A stretch of DNA of 54,836 nucleotides, taken from NCBI GenBank assembly GCA_947649495.1, contig CANSRU010000001.1:1-54836 (forward strand). The letters are read 5' to 3'. The DNA is from an uncultured Porphyromonadaceae bacterium (GTDB lineage: Bacteria > Bacteroidota > Bacteroidia > Bacteroidales > Muribaculaceae). This document shows, one piece after another, positions 34,433-41,665 of the stretch. Below the pieces are notes generated by a model, which ran no database searches, was not told the DNA's origin, and saw nothing but the letters and a program-made list of their open reading frames with translations. Position 1 is the first letter of the stretch, and the number at the start of each line of letters is the position of its first letter. A program made the translations under genes and the position numbers.

Positions 34433-34687
34433 TTATTTTTTTGCGTTTACATAACACCATCCAAGCAGACGGTTGAAAGGAAGGGCTATCCCATGAATAG
34501 TTCCGAACACTCCGAAGTCACCGTCCTCATCGACCTCACCGTCAGAATATCCTTCATAGACTTTGAAATCGGACATTACAAACCGAGCCTTTCGGTTCCT
34601 GTCTATCTTCGCGAATGCTCCGGGCGATTTCAGCACCCGACGGCTCCCATCAGCGAAATTCACTTTTATTTTTACGGTGTCCATCAT
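34433..34687 (-). CDS. Small beta-rich early protein, unknown
   Basis: 84 residues, strand-rich, with an acidic turn (DGEVDEDGDFGVFG). It starts inside the MuB stop (ATGA overlap at 34684-34687), so it is translationally coupled to MuB. No family recognised. An alternative start is the next codon, also ATG. Confidence 0.62.
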   Translation of the reverse strand: MMDTVKIKVNFADGSRRVLKSPGAFAKIDRNRKARFVMSDFKVYEGYSDGEVDEDGDFGVFGTIHGIALPFNRLLGWCYVNAKK

Positions 34688-35556
34688 TGCCTTTTAAGTT
34701 TTTCGATTTCAGTATATACCCGCCGCAGACCGCCGCCGCTCTTGCGGACTATCAGGGCGATGTCCGCGCCCTCCGGCGCGTTGACCTTGGCCACGATGCG
34801 CGCCTGTTCGTGGAGAAACGCTTTGCGGTCGTTGGCCTCGTCCGGCACCACCTTGGAGTAGCGGTCGCCGAACCTGCTCAGCATCTCGGTGTAGCCCACC
34901 TTCTTGCATTCTATGGAGCGGTTGATTTTTTCCTTGAGTCCGTCGGCTCCCATCATGTACCAGCCGCAGCAGCGCTCTGTGGCGTTCCACAGTGCCTTGA
35001 GTTCAAGGAAGGCCTCATACTGGAGGTCACCGGCCTCATCAAGTATCACGAGAGGGTTGTCGATACCGCGCAGGTAATACACAAGGTCATCGTAGACATC
35101 GGCGTAGCGTCCCTTGGCATCCACGCCAAACTCAGCCGCAATCTTGCGTATGAGCTTGAGTTTGGTCTTGACCTGGGAGCAGTCGATATAGACAGCGTTG
35201 CGGTGGTTCTGCACATAGCACCGGGCGGTGAAGGTCTTTCCGATGTTCGGAAGATCGCAGAGTATGCCGCTGAGGCTCGACTGCTGGCAGAGCTCAAGCT
35301 GGGCCGTGATGTACTGGAAGGCCGGGGTGTTGGCCGCCTTCCATTCGATTTCGCCCCGGAGGCTGACGCCCAGCTTGCGGGCGATGCTGATCCAGTTGGA
35401 GTCGCTGAGCACCCGGTCGGTCTGTCCGTTCTTGACGGCACTGTAGACCGAGGTCGTGATGCCGAGGGAGGAGGCGTGCTTGGCATCGCTCGGGTAGTTC
35501 CGGCGCGCCGCGCTGATCGCCGCCATGATTTTGTTTTTGATTTCCGTTGTAATCAT
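34684..35556 (-). CDS. MuB-like transposition ATPase
   Basis: 290 residues. An N-terminal HTH part (about 20-65; SSLGITTSVYSAVKNGQ) precedes an AAA+ domain, as in MuB, which binds target DNA and delivers it to the transposase. The P-loop reads CDLPNIGKTF (100-109): GKT is intact but the first Gly of the Walker A is replaced. Walker B is LVILDEAGD (169-177). It lies directly downstream of MuA (26 nt). Confidence 0.88.
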   Translation of the reverse strand: MITTEIKNKIMAAISAARRNYPSDAKHASSLGITTSVYSAVKNGQTDRVLSDSNWISIARKLGVSLRGEIEWKAANTPAFQYITAQLELCQQSSLSGILCDLPNIGKTFTARCYVQNHRNAVYIDCSQVKTKLKLIRKIAAEFGVDAKGRYADVYDDLVYYLRGIDNPLVILDEAGDLQYEAFLELKALWNATERCCGWYMMGADGLKEKINRSIECKKVGYTEMLSRFGDRYSKVVPDEANDRKAFLHEQARIVAKVNAPEGADIALIVRKSGGGLRRVYTEIEKLKRQ

Positions 35557-35581
35557 ATTCTTACGGTGTTATAATGTCATT

Positions 35582-37585
35582 CTATTGGTCATTGAATCCG
35601 GCCTTGGCCCAGTCTATGCTGCTGAATGCCGTTGCCGGGATCTCCTCCATGGCGGCCACCGGGGTCATTTCCACGGCCTCCGCCGGGCTTTCGGGTTGCC
35701 TTGACCGTTTTATAGTGCCGATGCGCATGGGCGCGTTGTCAGCGATGTATTTCTCGAATTGCGCCCTCTTTCCGCATTGTTCGGCGAAGATTGCCCGGTC
35801 CTCATCTGTCTGTTCGGCGTAGACGCGGTTGAATGTCTGTGTCTTGCTGACCTTGTCGATGTAGGTGCCCCCCTGGAAGATGAACACGTCCTCGGGTTCG
35901 CCGTTCTCATCGGGCAGGTAGTAGGCGGTGACCTTGAGGTTGTTCGGCTCAAGCCGCTCTATCACGCTCGGGTGGCTCAGCCACCACTCGCTGTACGCCA
36001 CCCTGACAGTGGAGTTGCGCCGGATGCTTGTCTCGACCTTCTCGCCGATGTAGTAGCTCAGCGAGACCTTGTCAAGCGGCCGCAGAGTCGGGTTGATGTT
36101 GGCCACAAGGACTTCCCACCGGCTCATGCCGGGGAAGCGTTTCTGGTCGGGGTGCGGCCTGTTGTTCCATTCGATGGTGTCGGCGCGGTCATCTGCGACG
36201 AGCTCCTCGAATGTGTAGTATCTTTTGTCCTCGTAGGTGCGGTTGGTCTCATCGCTGATCTTGTTGCGGTCAACGCGCCATTTGCCCTTGCCGAACGGGC
36301 GGCCTATGCCCGTGTGGTTCTTGTGGGCCACGGCACGCTTGACAGCGCCGTTCAGCGGTTCCGAGTATTTCTCCTGCGAGTTCTGCGGGGCGCAGAAGTG
36401 CACGAAGCTGAACACCTCCCCGGCTCTGAGGAACCCTGTCTTGTATTTCGACATGAGGTGGTTCTCGACCTCTATGCCGGCGGGCATCCCCCACCCGTTT
36501 TTGGCAATCAGACGGAACATGTCCCGGAAGCACTCGACCACAAGGCGGTCGTCCTTGCTGCGCCCGTAGGCCGCGCCTATACGGCAGCCGCTGACAACGT
36601 CGTAGGCGTAGTAGGCCATGACCTCCTCGTTGCCCTTCATGCGGCGCGGCAGATTGACGTCGTCCATCGTGATCTGCGACAGCGAGTAGTTGCCGTTGTG
36701 GCGGTGCATGTGGGGCATCTGCTCGTGAAAGAAGTCCACCCGGCTGCGGTGGCGGGATTCTATCAGCACCTTGTTTTTAGGCTTGTTGAGATAGTTGGCG
36801 ATGGTAGCCTCGCTCGGTATCCATGGAGCCTCCCCCTTGCGGGCAAAGCGCGACGGGTCCAGCACCTCGCCGGTCTCGTAGTCCCAGACCTCAAGCTCGC
36901 CGTACACGAACATCTCGTACATCTCCCGGACGGTGGTGTTGTAGGGCTGGTTCTCAAGGCAGGAAATGCTCACAACCACGCGCTCCTCAAGAGCGCTCAT
37001 ACGCCGGGCGCACTGGTTCCCGAACTTCCCGCTGAGCAGCGAGATGTATCCGTCCTTGCGGTATTCGGCCACCTTCTTGCGGAAGCGGTGCGGGGAGGTG
37101 GGCAGGGTGTGGCCGTATTGCTCCCGTAGGCTCTCTATGGCCGCCGACATCTTCTCCCATTGGTAATCCTTCCCCATAAGCCGCTGGGCCGTCTTGGCGC
37201 GATCATAGAGCCGGATACATGTGTTGATGACTGAGGCGTTGACTATAAGCTCCTCCCTCTTTTCCGGCTTCAGGTCGACGCCGGTCCTGTCGCGGTCGTT
37301 GAAGAACACTATCGCGGCCTGGTCGCGCCGGTAGTTCTCCCGGATCCACCCGGCTACCATTACGGCATCACTGTCGGGGAATATGAGCGCCACCTGGTCC
37401 CGGTATCTGTCCGGGAGGGAGTCCACCACTATCAGGACATAGTTGCCTTTGCCTCCGCCGGATCTTGCCACGGTGAGGTCGCCGCGATGTACCATCTGCC
37501 GGTAATTGGCCGCAGTCATCACGCCGTGCTTCTCCAGATCCCGTAGTGGCACGCACTTTTTCCCGTTGTAGTATTCAAGTGGCAT
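35582..37585 (-). CDS. MuA-like DDE transposase
   Basis: 667 residues, equal in size to Mu A. The N-terminal HTH domains bind end sequences, the central RNase-H-like domain is catalytic, and a Mu-transposase C-terminal beta-barrel follows (about 490-560). The first catalytic Asp is D308 or D309 in QITMDDVNLP; the Glu is probably E409 in KYSEPLNG. At the expected second Asp the sequence reads GIEVENHL (E372/E374), so this acidic residue looks like Glu instead of Asp. It performs replicative transposition and integration of the phage. Confidence 0.93.
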   Translation of the reverse strand: MPLEYYNGKKCVPLRDLEKHGVMTAANYRQMVHRGDLTVARSGGGKGNYVLIVVDSLPDRYRDQVALIFPDSDAVMVAGWIRENYRRDQAAIVFFNDRDRTGVDLKPEKREELIVNASVINTCIRLYDRAKTAQRLMGKDYQWEKMSAAIESLREQYGHTLPTSPHRFRKKVAEYRKDGYISLLSGKFGNQCARRMSALEERVVVSISCLENQPYNTTVREMYEMFVYGELEVWDYETGEVLDPSRFARKGEAPWIPSEATIANYLNKPKNKVLIESRHRSRVDFFHEQMPHMHRHNGNYSLSQITMDDVNLPRRMKGNEEVMAYYAYDVVSGCRIGAAYGRSKDDRLVVECFRDMFRLIAKNGWGMPAGIEVENHLMSKYKTGFLRAGEVFSFVHFCAPQNSQEKYSEPLNGAVKRAVAHKNHTGIGRPFGKGKWRVDRNKISDETNRTYEDKRYYTFEELVADDRADTIEWNNRPHPDQKRFPGMSRWEVLVANINPTLRPLDKVSLSYYIGEKVETSIRRNSTVRVAYSEWWLSHPSVIERLEPNNLKVTAYYLPDENGEPEDVFIFQGGTYIDKVSKTQTFNRVYAEQTDEDRAIFAEQCGKRAQFEKYIADNAPMRIGTIKRSRQPESPAEAVEMTPVAAMEEIPATAFSSIDWAKAGFNDQ

Positions 37586-37597
37586 AAGCGTCGTTTT

Positions 37598-37996
37598 TTA
37601 TCCCAAGGATGCCGCGTAATGCTGGATTTCCTCGATGTTTCTCACTCTGACATCTTCGTAGCGGGCCACCGCCTCGCCACCGAAGTACACGTTGCCGACA
37701 CCGGTCGCCTTGCTCAGCTCGATCACTGCTCCGTTGCCAAGATACTGGCGCATCATGCGGTCTTTGTCGCTGTCATGGAATGTCAGAACACCGTCCACGC
37801 CGCCGACCGGGGCAATCTCCACCCCGCCGTTCTGAAGAGCCGTGAAGCGGATTTTGCGGGCTTTCTCACTGTCGGAACTCCAGTCGAGCGCGTTGCGCAC
37901 GGCGCGGTCGCCGACCTTGAAGATCCGGCACAGCTTCTCGCGGAGCACCGAGTCCACCGCGATCATTCGTGTCTTTACTTTCGTTTTTGTTCTCAT
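37598..37996 (-). CDS. Early protein, unknown
   Basis: 132 residues. The basic start (RTKTKVKTRMIAVDSV) and a middle LCRIFKVGDRAVRNALDW suggest DNA binding; the rest is mixed. It lies 12 nt before MuA in the place where Mu has Ner, but it is larger than Ner and I do not recognise an established family. Upstream, 37997-38094 holds no gene. Confidence 0.65.
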   Translation of the reverse strand: MRTKTKVKTRMIAVDSVLREKLCRIFKVGDRAVRNALDWSSDSEKARKIRFTALQNGGVEIAPVGGVDGVLTFHDSDKDRMMRQYLGNGAVIELSKATGVGNVYFGGEAVARYEDVRVRNIEEIQHYAASLG

Positions 37997-38094
37997 GTCT
38001 CTCTTATCTTGTTATTTATGCGTATCTTTGTGGCTCATTCCAATTTGAATTACTATGGTACCACTTCACATTCTAAAAATATCAATCACTTCTC

Positions 38095-38454
38095 TTATAG
38101 ATGAGTCTCAAGAAGCGTTTCTCGCAAGAGTTGAACCTCATCTATCTTGCCTGTCGGATCTAAAGGGTAGCTTTGACCGCAGAGGTGACATCGGGCTCTC
38201 CCGTCCTTTCCTGGTTCAAGTCGATGGACATGACGCATGGTCATTAAGGGTGTCTGTTGCCGTTTCGGTTGGCCGTGAACGGGGTATATTTCTACATCGA
38301 CTGTATCAAGCAGTCCTGCGTCTTCTAAAGCTTGAAGTACCTGACGCTCTTGTCCAGGGAGAGTCGGAAATATTCCAACTTTCATGACCGGCTTGGATTT
38401 GCTAAGGCCGTTGTAATACTCGGCTAATTTTTCTTGGCTACATATTTTGTCCAT
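38095..38454 (-). CDS. Early protein with CxxC motif, unknown
   Basis: 119 residues: PVMKVGIFPTLPGQERQVLQALEDAG at the start (a small alpha/beta unit), then a CHLCGQSYPL segment near residue 89. A frame of similar size exists on the opposite strand, but codon use and operon packing (4 nt from the next gene upstream) favour this strand. Not recognised. Confidence 0.6.
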   Translation of the reverse strand: MDKICSQEKLAEYYNGLSKSKPVMKVGIFPTLPGQERQVLQALEDAGLLDTVDVEIYPVHGQPKRQQTPLMTMRHVHRLEPGKDGRARCHLCGQSYPLDPTGKIDEVQLLRETLLETHL

Positions 38455-38458
38455 AGTC

Positions 38459-38680
38459 TCACTTGTTTAGTTGGTAGTTGATTCTTTCGATGGCCTCTTT
38501 CAGAGCGAAGTGACCGGCCACGAGCGCGGAGTATTGCTTCGACTGGTCGCTCTCATACTCATCATGTGTCGCCTCGAATTCATCGAGGATAGTTCCGGTG
38601 TCCTCGAGGTTGCGTGCCAACGTCTGCAACAGCAGCGTGACCGCCCGTTCGGTTCTTCGTTCTGAATTTTGCTTCATCAT
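38459..38680 (-). CDS. Small helical early protein, unknown
   Basis: 73 residues from the double ATG at 38680/38677 (MMKQNSERR), entirely helical with a heptad-like pattern. The frame is open to 38791 but upstream codons run through a GC-rich structured region, so the ATG pair is the better start. A tRNA-3'-half-like sequence ends 10 nt before this start. Function unknown. Confidence 0.6.
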   Translation of the reverse strand: MMKQNSERRTERAVTLLLQTLARNLEDTGTILDEFEATHDEYESDQSKQYSALVAGHFALKEAIERINYQLNK

Positions 38681-38689
38681 TGTTGATTT

Positions 38690-38850
38690 TGGTGAGCCGC
38701 CGGGGAGTCGAACCCCGGTATTCGCGCCATGGTCGCTCAAGCGTCCGGCCGGCCCGAGTGCCGCCGGGCTTGCATTCCGGCGGCGGTTCAAACGTTGTGC
38801 CTTTCGGCTTTCGCGGTTTTATCCGCAGGATCGCCCTCTCTTGGGTCTAA
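38690..38850 (-). ncRNA. GC-rich structured segment with tRNA-3'-half-like end
   Basis: In the leftward RNA there are consecutive stems: GCGG-ATAAAA-CCGC, GCC-GAAA-GGC, GCCGCCGG/CCGGCGGC around a 9-nt loop, and finally CGGGG-TTCGACT-CCCCG (38717-38701). The last one has a perfect tRNA T-loop (TTCRANY) and is followed by GCGGCTC, A and CCA (to 38690), like a T-arm plus acceptor end. No matching 5' acceptor (GAGCCGC) or anticodon arm is found, so it is not a complete tRNA. Confidence 0.45.
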
Positions 38851-38862
38851 CCCTTATATCAT

Positions 38863-39237
38863 TCAGGCCTCCTCTCGCCGTTGGTTGTTGTCAACTATGT
38901 CATCGAACCATTTGTCTTGAGCTCGGAGCCGAAACATCGCCAAGCACCCGCAGTCAAGGCCATCCAACGGGAACATCAGGCAGGTAAGATTTTCCTGGTA
39001 TGCGTTACTACCCGTAAGCCCGTAGTGCGCATTCATGTCAGCACCCGTGAATGTTATGAACCTGGTCGGCTTTCCGATTCCGAATTCTTCAAGAAGCTGC
39101 GTGTAGCCTGCCGTCCATTCAGCGAGTTCTCCGCCGCAGCCTATTATTGTGTAGTAGCTGCCCGCATAGGCCGCGTTGAAAATCTCCTCACGGTTGATGT
39201 CGTTGATTTTGATTACTTTTGTCATTGTCTCACTCAT
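38863..39237 (-). CDS. Early phage protein, unknown
   Basis: 124 residues with YYTIIGCGGELAEWTAGY (about 28-45) and a GADMNAHYGLTG segment (about 65-76), then a region with GCLAMFRLRAQDKWFDDIVDNN. It looks like a small folded alpha/beta protein. Proteins of this pattern occur in Bacteroidales mobile elements to my recollection; no function is known. Confidence 0.65.
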   Translation of the reverse strand: MSETMTKVIKINDINREEIFNAAYAGSYYTIIGCGGELAEWTAGYTQLLEEFGIGKPTRFITFTGADMNAHYGLTGSNAYQENLTCLMFPLDGLDCGCLAMFRLRAQDKWFDDIVDNNQRREEA

Positions 39238-39325
39238 AATTTCTTAAATTAAAATTCCGGGCACCTGCTGTAGGTGTTTATAAACTCTGTTCCGTTGAGC
39301 TGCATCTCACAGATTGAAGTGTCGC

Positions 39326-39475
39326 TTATGTATTCGCCGCTTTTCTCTGCCTTTTTAGAGCCTCCGCAATCGCTTTCTCAGCATCTCCACGAGAGGTGAA
39401 GATTCGTGAGAAATGAAAGTCACTGTGCCATATCTTGGCCACGTAAACTGTTGCTGCTGATTTTGTCTTACTCAT
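39326..39475 (-). CDS. Small early protein (49 aa), possible frameshifted 3' end
   Basis: A short gene from the ATG at 39475, overlapping the preceding stop by 8 nt. The sequence begins MSKTKSAATVYVAKIWHSDF and ends KRQRKAANT. After about 39370 the -1 frame stays open past this stop to about 39254 with a plausible coding pattern (ending TEFINTYSRCPEF), so the gene may have been longer. The shift point would be near CTAAAAAGG. Function unknown. Confidence 0.5.
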   Translation of the reverse strand: MSKTKSAATVYVAKIWHSDFHFSRIFTSRGDAEKAIAEALKRQRKAANT

Positions 39476-39695
39476 GGTCGTCTTGCTTTATTTCGGTGAA
39501 TATCGGCTTCAAGGAGCAGCCGTGGGCACACATCAGCCGGCGGATAAGGTTCTCCACATAGAAGTCCGGCGCTGTGAACACTATACCGTCTTCTTCGGTG
39601 TAGCTGAAGGAAACTCCGTCCATCATCAGCACGAAGGCAACCTTGTGCTTGACGCTCTGCGTCTGCCATTCCTTGATTTCGTCGTTGCCGCTCAT
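39468..39695 (-). CDS. First early-operon protein, unknown
   Basis: 75 residues, acidic, with YTEEDGIVFTAPDFYVENLIRRLM and a single CxxxxL-type Cys. It is the first gene behind the leftward early promoter, the position of Ner in Mu, but it has no evident HTH. Not recognised. The leader is 60 nt from the predicted transcription start. Confidence 0.62.
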   Translation of the reverse strand: MSGNDEIKEWQTQSVKHKVAFVLMMDGVSFSYTEEDGIVFTAPDFYVENLIRRLMCAHGCSLKPIFTEIKQDDHE

Positions 39696-39704
39696 ATCTT
39701 TTGA

Positions 39705-39736
39705 TTTGTTAAAATGGCCGAATTTTTGTATCTTTG
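39705..39736 (+). promoter_or_regulatory. Repressor promoter (rightward)
   Basis: TTTG (39705-39708), a 20-bp spacer and a perfect TATCTTTG (39729-39736). It would start transcription near 39743 toward the repressor gene. It faces the leftward early promoter. Confidence 0.7.
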
Positions 39737-39742
39737 GCCGCC

Positions 39743-39758
39743 TGTTCCATTTGGAACA
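39743..39758. promoter_or_regulatory. Palindromic operator at the lysogeny switch
   Basis: TGTTCCATTTGGAACA is a perfect 6-bp inverted repeat with a 4-bp centre. It lies exactly between the two -7 boxes and covers both predicted start sites. Two copies of AAATTTTCAAC (39777-39787, 39807-39817) flank the leftward -33 box and may be additional operators. Confidence 0.65.
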
Positions 39759-39762
39759 CGCT

Positions 39763-39794
39763 GCAAAGATAGATGAAAATTTTCAACTAACAAA
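39763..39794 (-). promoter_or_regulatory. Early promoter (leftward)
   Basis: On the minus strand: TTTG (39794-39791), a 19-bp spacer and a perfect TATCTTTG (39771-39764). It drives the transposition operon starting with the gene at 39695. Confidence 0.72.
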
Positions 39795-39819
39795 ATTTTA
39801 ATCCGTAAATTTTCAACCG

Positions 39820-40329
39820 ATGTGTAAAATTCTCCCCCGAATAAAGGAATTAGCCCTCCACGAGGGCATTACAATAGGTGCTCTTGAGCGGGCTATTGGA
39901 GCCAGCAAGGGAGTATTATCCCGTGCCATTAGCAACGGCACCGACATACAATCTAAATGGATTCAAGCAATAGTTGAAAATTATCCCCAATATTCTGCCC
40001 AATGGCTTCTAACTGGCATGGGCGAAATGACCGTGACCCCCACCATAGCATCTAAAGAGGCCTCAAAAAACGACCCTGAAATAACAAAATCAGAATCTTC
40101 ACCAATCCTTGTTAATGTGCCCTTAGAAGTTCATAATAATATGATTAACCTATACGAAGACAAGATTCAATCAAAAGATCAGGAAATTGGAAATCTCCGT
40201 GAGGAGATAGGCAAACTGAAGGCAACGATTGCAATACTGGAGAAAGAGAAAGAACAAATGCAGGAGCAGGACGCAAAAAACATCCAATCTTATGCCCGCT
40301 CTATGACGCCGGAAACTGTCGAGACTTGA
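39820..40329 (+). CDS. Lysogeny repressor, HTH plus coiled coil
   Basis: 169 residues. An N-terminal HTH (TIGALERAIGASKGVLSRAIS, residues about 18-38) is followed by the YPQYSAQWLLTGMGEM signature common in Bacteroidales phage repressors, a flexible linker, and a C-terminal coiled coil (about 110-150) that probably gives oligomerisation. There is no LexA/CI-type peptidase domain, so induction would not be by RecA-stimulated self-cleavage. It is oriented away from the early operon, as in Mu (gene c beside the left end). Confidence 0.85.
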   Translation: MCKILPRIKELALHEGITIGALERAIGASKGVLSRAISNGTDIQSKWIQAIVENYPQYSAQWLLTGMGEMTVTPTIASKEASKNDPEITKSESSPILVNVPLEVHNNMINLYEDKIQSKDQEIGNLREEIGKLKATIAILEKEKEQMQEQDAKNIQSYARSMTPETVET

Positions 40330-40604
40330 AACTTCTCAACCCATCCGAACTTTGGCAGCTAAGCCAACTGCCATGCCATCTAAATTGACCCCTCCACGCC
40401 ACCCCTTGGCACCCCTCCGAACCCCTACCCTCCCCTCTTTCGGCTGCATCGCCTCGGAAGCTCTTGATTTTAGTCGGATTACCCCTCTGTATCTCCAAAA
40501 ACATAGGGTATTTGCTTCGACTTGAAACGCCGTTTTTTGAAATCCATTCCGTTTTAACGGGCATTTTCACCCCCTCAGCTATTTGCCGACCGAAAACCCG
40601 AATT
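40330..40604. other. Non-coding stretch after repressor
   Basis: No convincing gene or hairpin terminator is seen. A minus-strand open frame (40301-40570) has poor composition and no leader. This is the left-end region of a Mu-like element if the repeats that follow mark the end. Confidence 0.4.
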
Positions 40605-40677
40605 TGTCACTCCAAACTTTTGCAGTTGTCACACCAAACTGTCACACCAAACCGTCACACCAAGTGTCACACCAAAC
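40605..40677 (+). repeat. Tandem TGTCACACCAAAC repeats, prophage end candidate
   Basis: Five copies of a 12-13 bp unit: 40605-40617 (one change), 40627-40639, 40640-40652, 40653-40664 (end changed) and 40665-40677. Spacing is 22, 13, 13 and 12 bp. A sixth related copy is at 41278-41290. Repeated short sites next to the repressor end fit transposase-binding end sites of a Mu-like phage; this is inference. Confidence 0.6.
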
Positions 40678-40784
40678 CCAAAACACCCCTCTTTTGGGCA
40701 TAAAAATAGGGCAACCGCCGAGGTCACCCTACCCTATTCTTACCATGGCATTAAAACGCCGTCAGAACCGCCTTATAACGCCAT

Positions 40785-41021
40785 TCAATCATCAGAACCG
40801 TGGCTACCACCGCGAGGGCTCGTTATAAGCGTAGATTGCTTGATTATAGCCTTTTTAGTCACTACGGTGCCGCCGCCGGACAATCCGGCGCGCCTCATGT
40901 AATCATAGCCCGCACCCACCTCTTCTGCCGTCAGAACCGTGTAAATGGCCGCTATGGAGCCAAAATACAGGTCTTTCCGCTTACCTATCAGATGCACGTG
41001 TATCACTTTCGTCTGTCGCAT
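40785..41021 (-). CDS. Small conserved-looking protein, unknown
   Basis: 78 residues from the ATG at 41021, with VIHVHLIGKRKDLYFGSIAA at the start and a GLSGGGTVVTKKAIIKQSTL segment at 48-67. I recall similar short proteins from Bacteroidales genomes, but no function. It has a good leftward promoter: TATATTTG preceded by GTTG at 19 bp, about 20 nt before the start. Whether it belongs to the prophage or the host depends on where the element ends. Confidence 0.62.
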   Translation of the reverse strand: MRQTKVIHVHLIGKRKDLYFGSIAAIYTVLTAEEVGAGYDYMRRAGLSGGGTVVTKKAIIKQSTLITSPRGGSHGSDD

Positions 41022-41161
41022 AGTACGTAATTTTTCCGCAAATATACACATATAACCGCTATTTGCAACCTTTTCAACATACAAATTTATGGAATAGCCA
41101 TTAAATAAGCCGGCGCGGAGCCGACTATACCACCCGGTTCAACGCCGTTAATGAAGCGCGA

Positions 41162-41290
41162 TGTAAACGCAAGGAAACCCCACGTAAGCCCAGCGTAAAC
41201 CAGAGCCGCTCCCCTACCCCTCAAACGTAAACCAAACGTAAGCCCATGTAAACTTTCGCACGTTTCGTTTTAATTCTTGTCACGCCAAAC
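41162..41290 (+). repeat. Second repeat cluster (GTAAAC/GTAAGCC units)
   Basis: Six short related units: TGTAAAC at 41162 and 41247, CGTAAGCCCA at 41183 and 41237, CGTAAACCA at 41194 and 41226, plus TGTCACGCCAAAC at 41278-41290. These form an alternative candidate for the transposase-binding end of the prophage. Confidence 0.5.
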
Positions 41291-41537
41291 ATTCGCCCGT
41301 AACTCATTGACATCAAAAGCATTTACCCCAAAATCCGGCCATCACGCCATCGACCGCTTCGTTTATTGCCTGATACTCGGAGGCATAGTGCTGCACATGC
41401 TTGGCGGCAGCCAGGTCAACATGCTTGTACTCGCCGGCGTGCTGCTCCTGCTTGGAGCCTTAGCCGTTACACTCATCAAGGAAACTTATGCCGAGGCGAC
41501 AGCTGCCGTAGAGCACGACTACGAACCTGAAATCTGA
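41277..41537 (+). pseudogene. Small two-helix membrane protein, possibly 5'-truncated by the prophage
   Basis: The coding frame encodes a hydrophobic hairpin (VYCLILGGIVLHMLGG and MLVLAGVLLLLGALAVTLI) with an acidic end. No ATG starts it: only TTG codons at 41277 and 41310, with a stop immediately upstream. That is what one expects if the prophage inserted just upstream or inside its 5' end. It may also be intact with a rare TTG start. Function unknown. Confidence 0.5.
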
Positions 41538-41599
41538 CATAGCCGTACCCGGCAATAGCAAAAAGTGCGGATTGACAGCATCCCTTGAAAAAAATTCCT

Positions 41600-41607
41600 T
41601 ACCTTTG
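41600..41607 (+). promoter_or_regulatory. Candidate promoter -7 box for the flippase operon
   Basis: TACCTTTG matches TAnnTTTG perfectly; no clear TTTG at 19-21 bp upstream. A start near 41614 would exclude translation from the in-frame TTG/ATG-like codons before 41645. Confidence 0.4.
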
Positions 41608-41665
41608 GACTTTGAAACACGTTGCACCACAGGCCTCACACCCTATGGTGCAACTTATAAAGTCT

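Larger units (their letters stand above)
1..41290. mobile_element. Mu-like transposable prophage (siphophage type), left part beyond window
   Basis: MuA-type transposase, MuB ATPase, GemA-like, Mu-type terminase, DUF935 portal, MuF head protein and tail genes lie in one contiguous block with a repressor at one end. This gene set is characteristic of Mu-like phages; Mu-like Bacteroides phages with a DGR (the Hankyphage group) are already known, so the general type is not new. The right boundary is not resolved. It lies between the repressor end (40329) and about 41300, probably at one of two repeat clusters (40605-40677 or 41162-41290). No sheath or contractile baseplate genes are seen, which suggests a non-contractile tail. 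Confidence 0.93.

Noticed and set aside
35759-37129. 456-codon plus-strand frame opposite MuA
   Set aside because: The MuA frame has clear family motifs and operon context; the antisense frame has none and no leader.
38055-38387. 110-codon plus-strand frame, preceded by a TATCTTTG box
   Set aside because: No -33 box at the right distance, and the minus-strand gene fits the tightly packed operon better.
38690-38765. Complete tRNA gene
   Set aside because: Only T-arm, acceptor 3' strand and CCA are present; no complementary 5' acceptor, D-arm or anticodon arm found.
40301-40570. 89-codon minus-strand frame overlapping the repressor end
   Set aside because: Low-complexity Gly/Arg/Ser composition, no leader, no recognisable pattern.
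40605-40677. CRISPR array
   Set aside because: Units are only 12-13 bp and nearly contiguous, without spacers of constant length and without cas genes.
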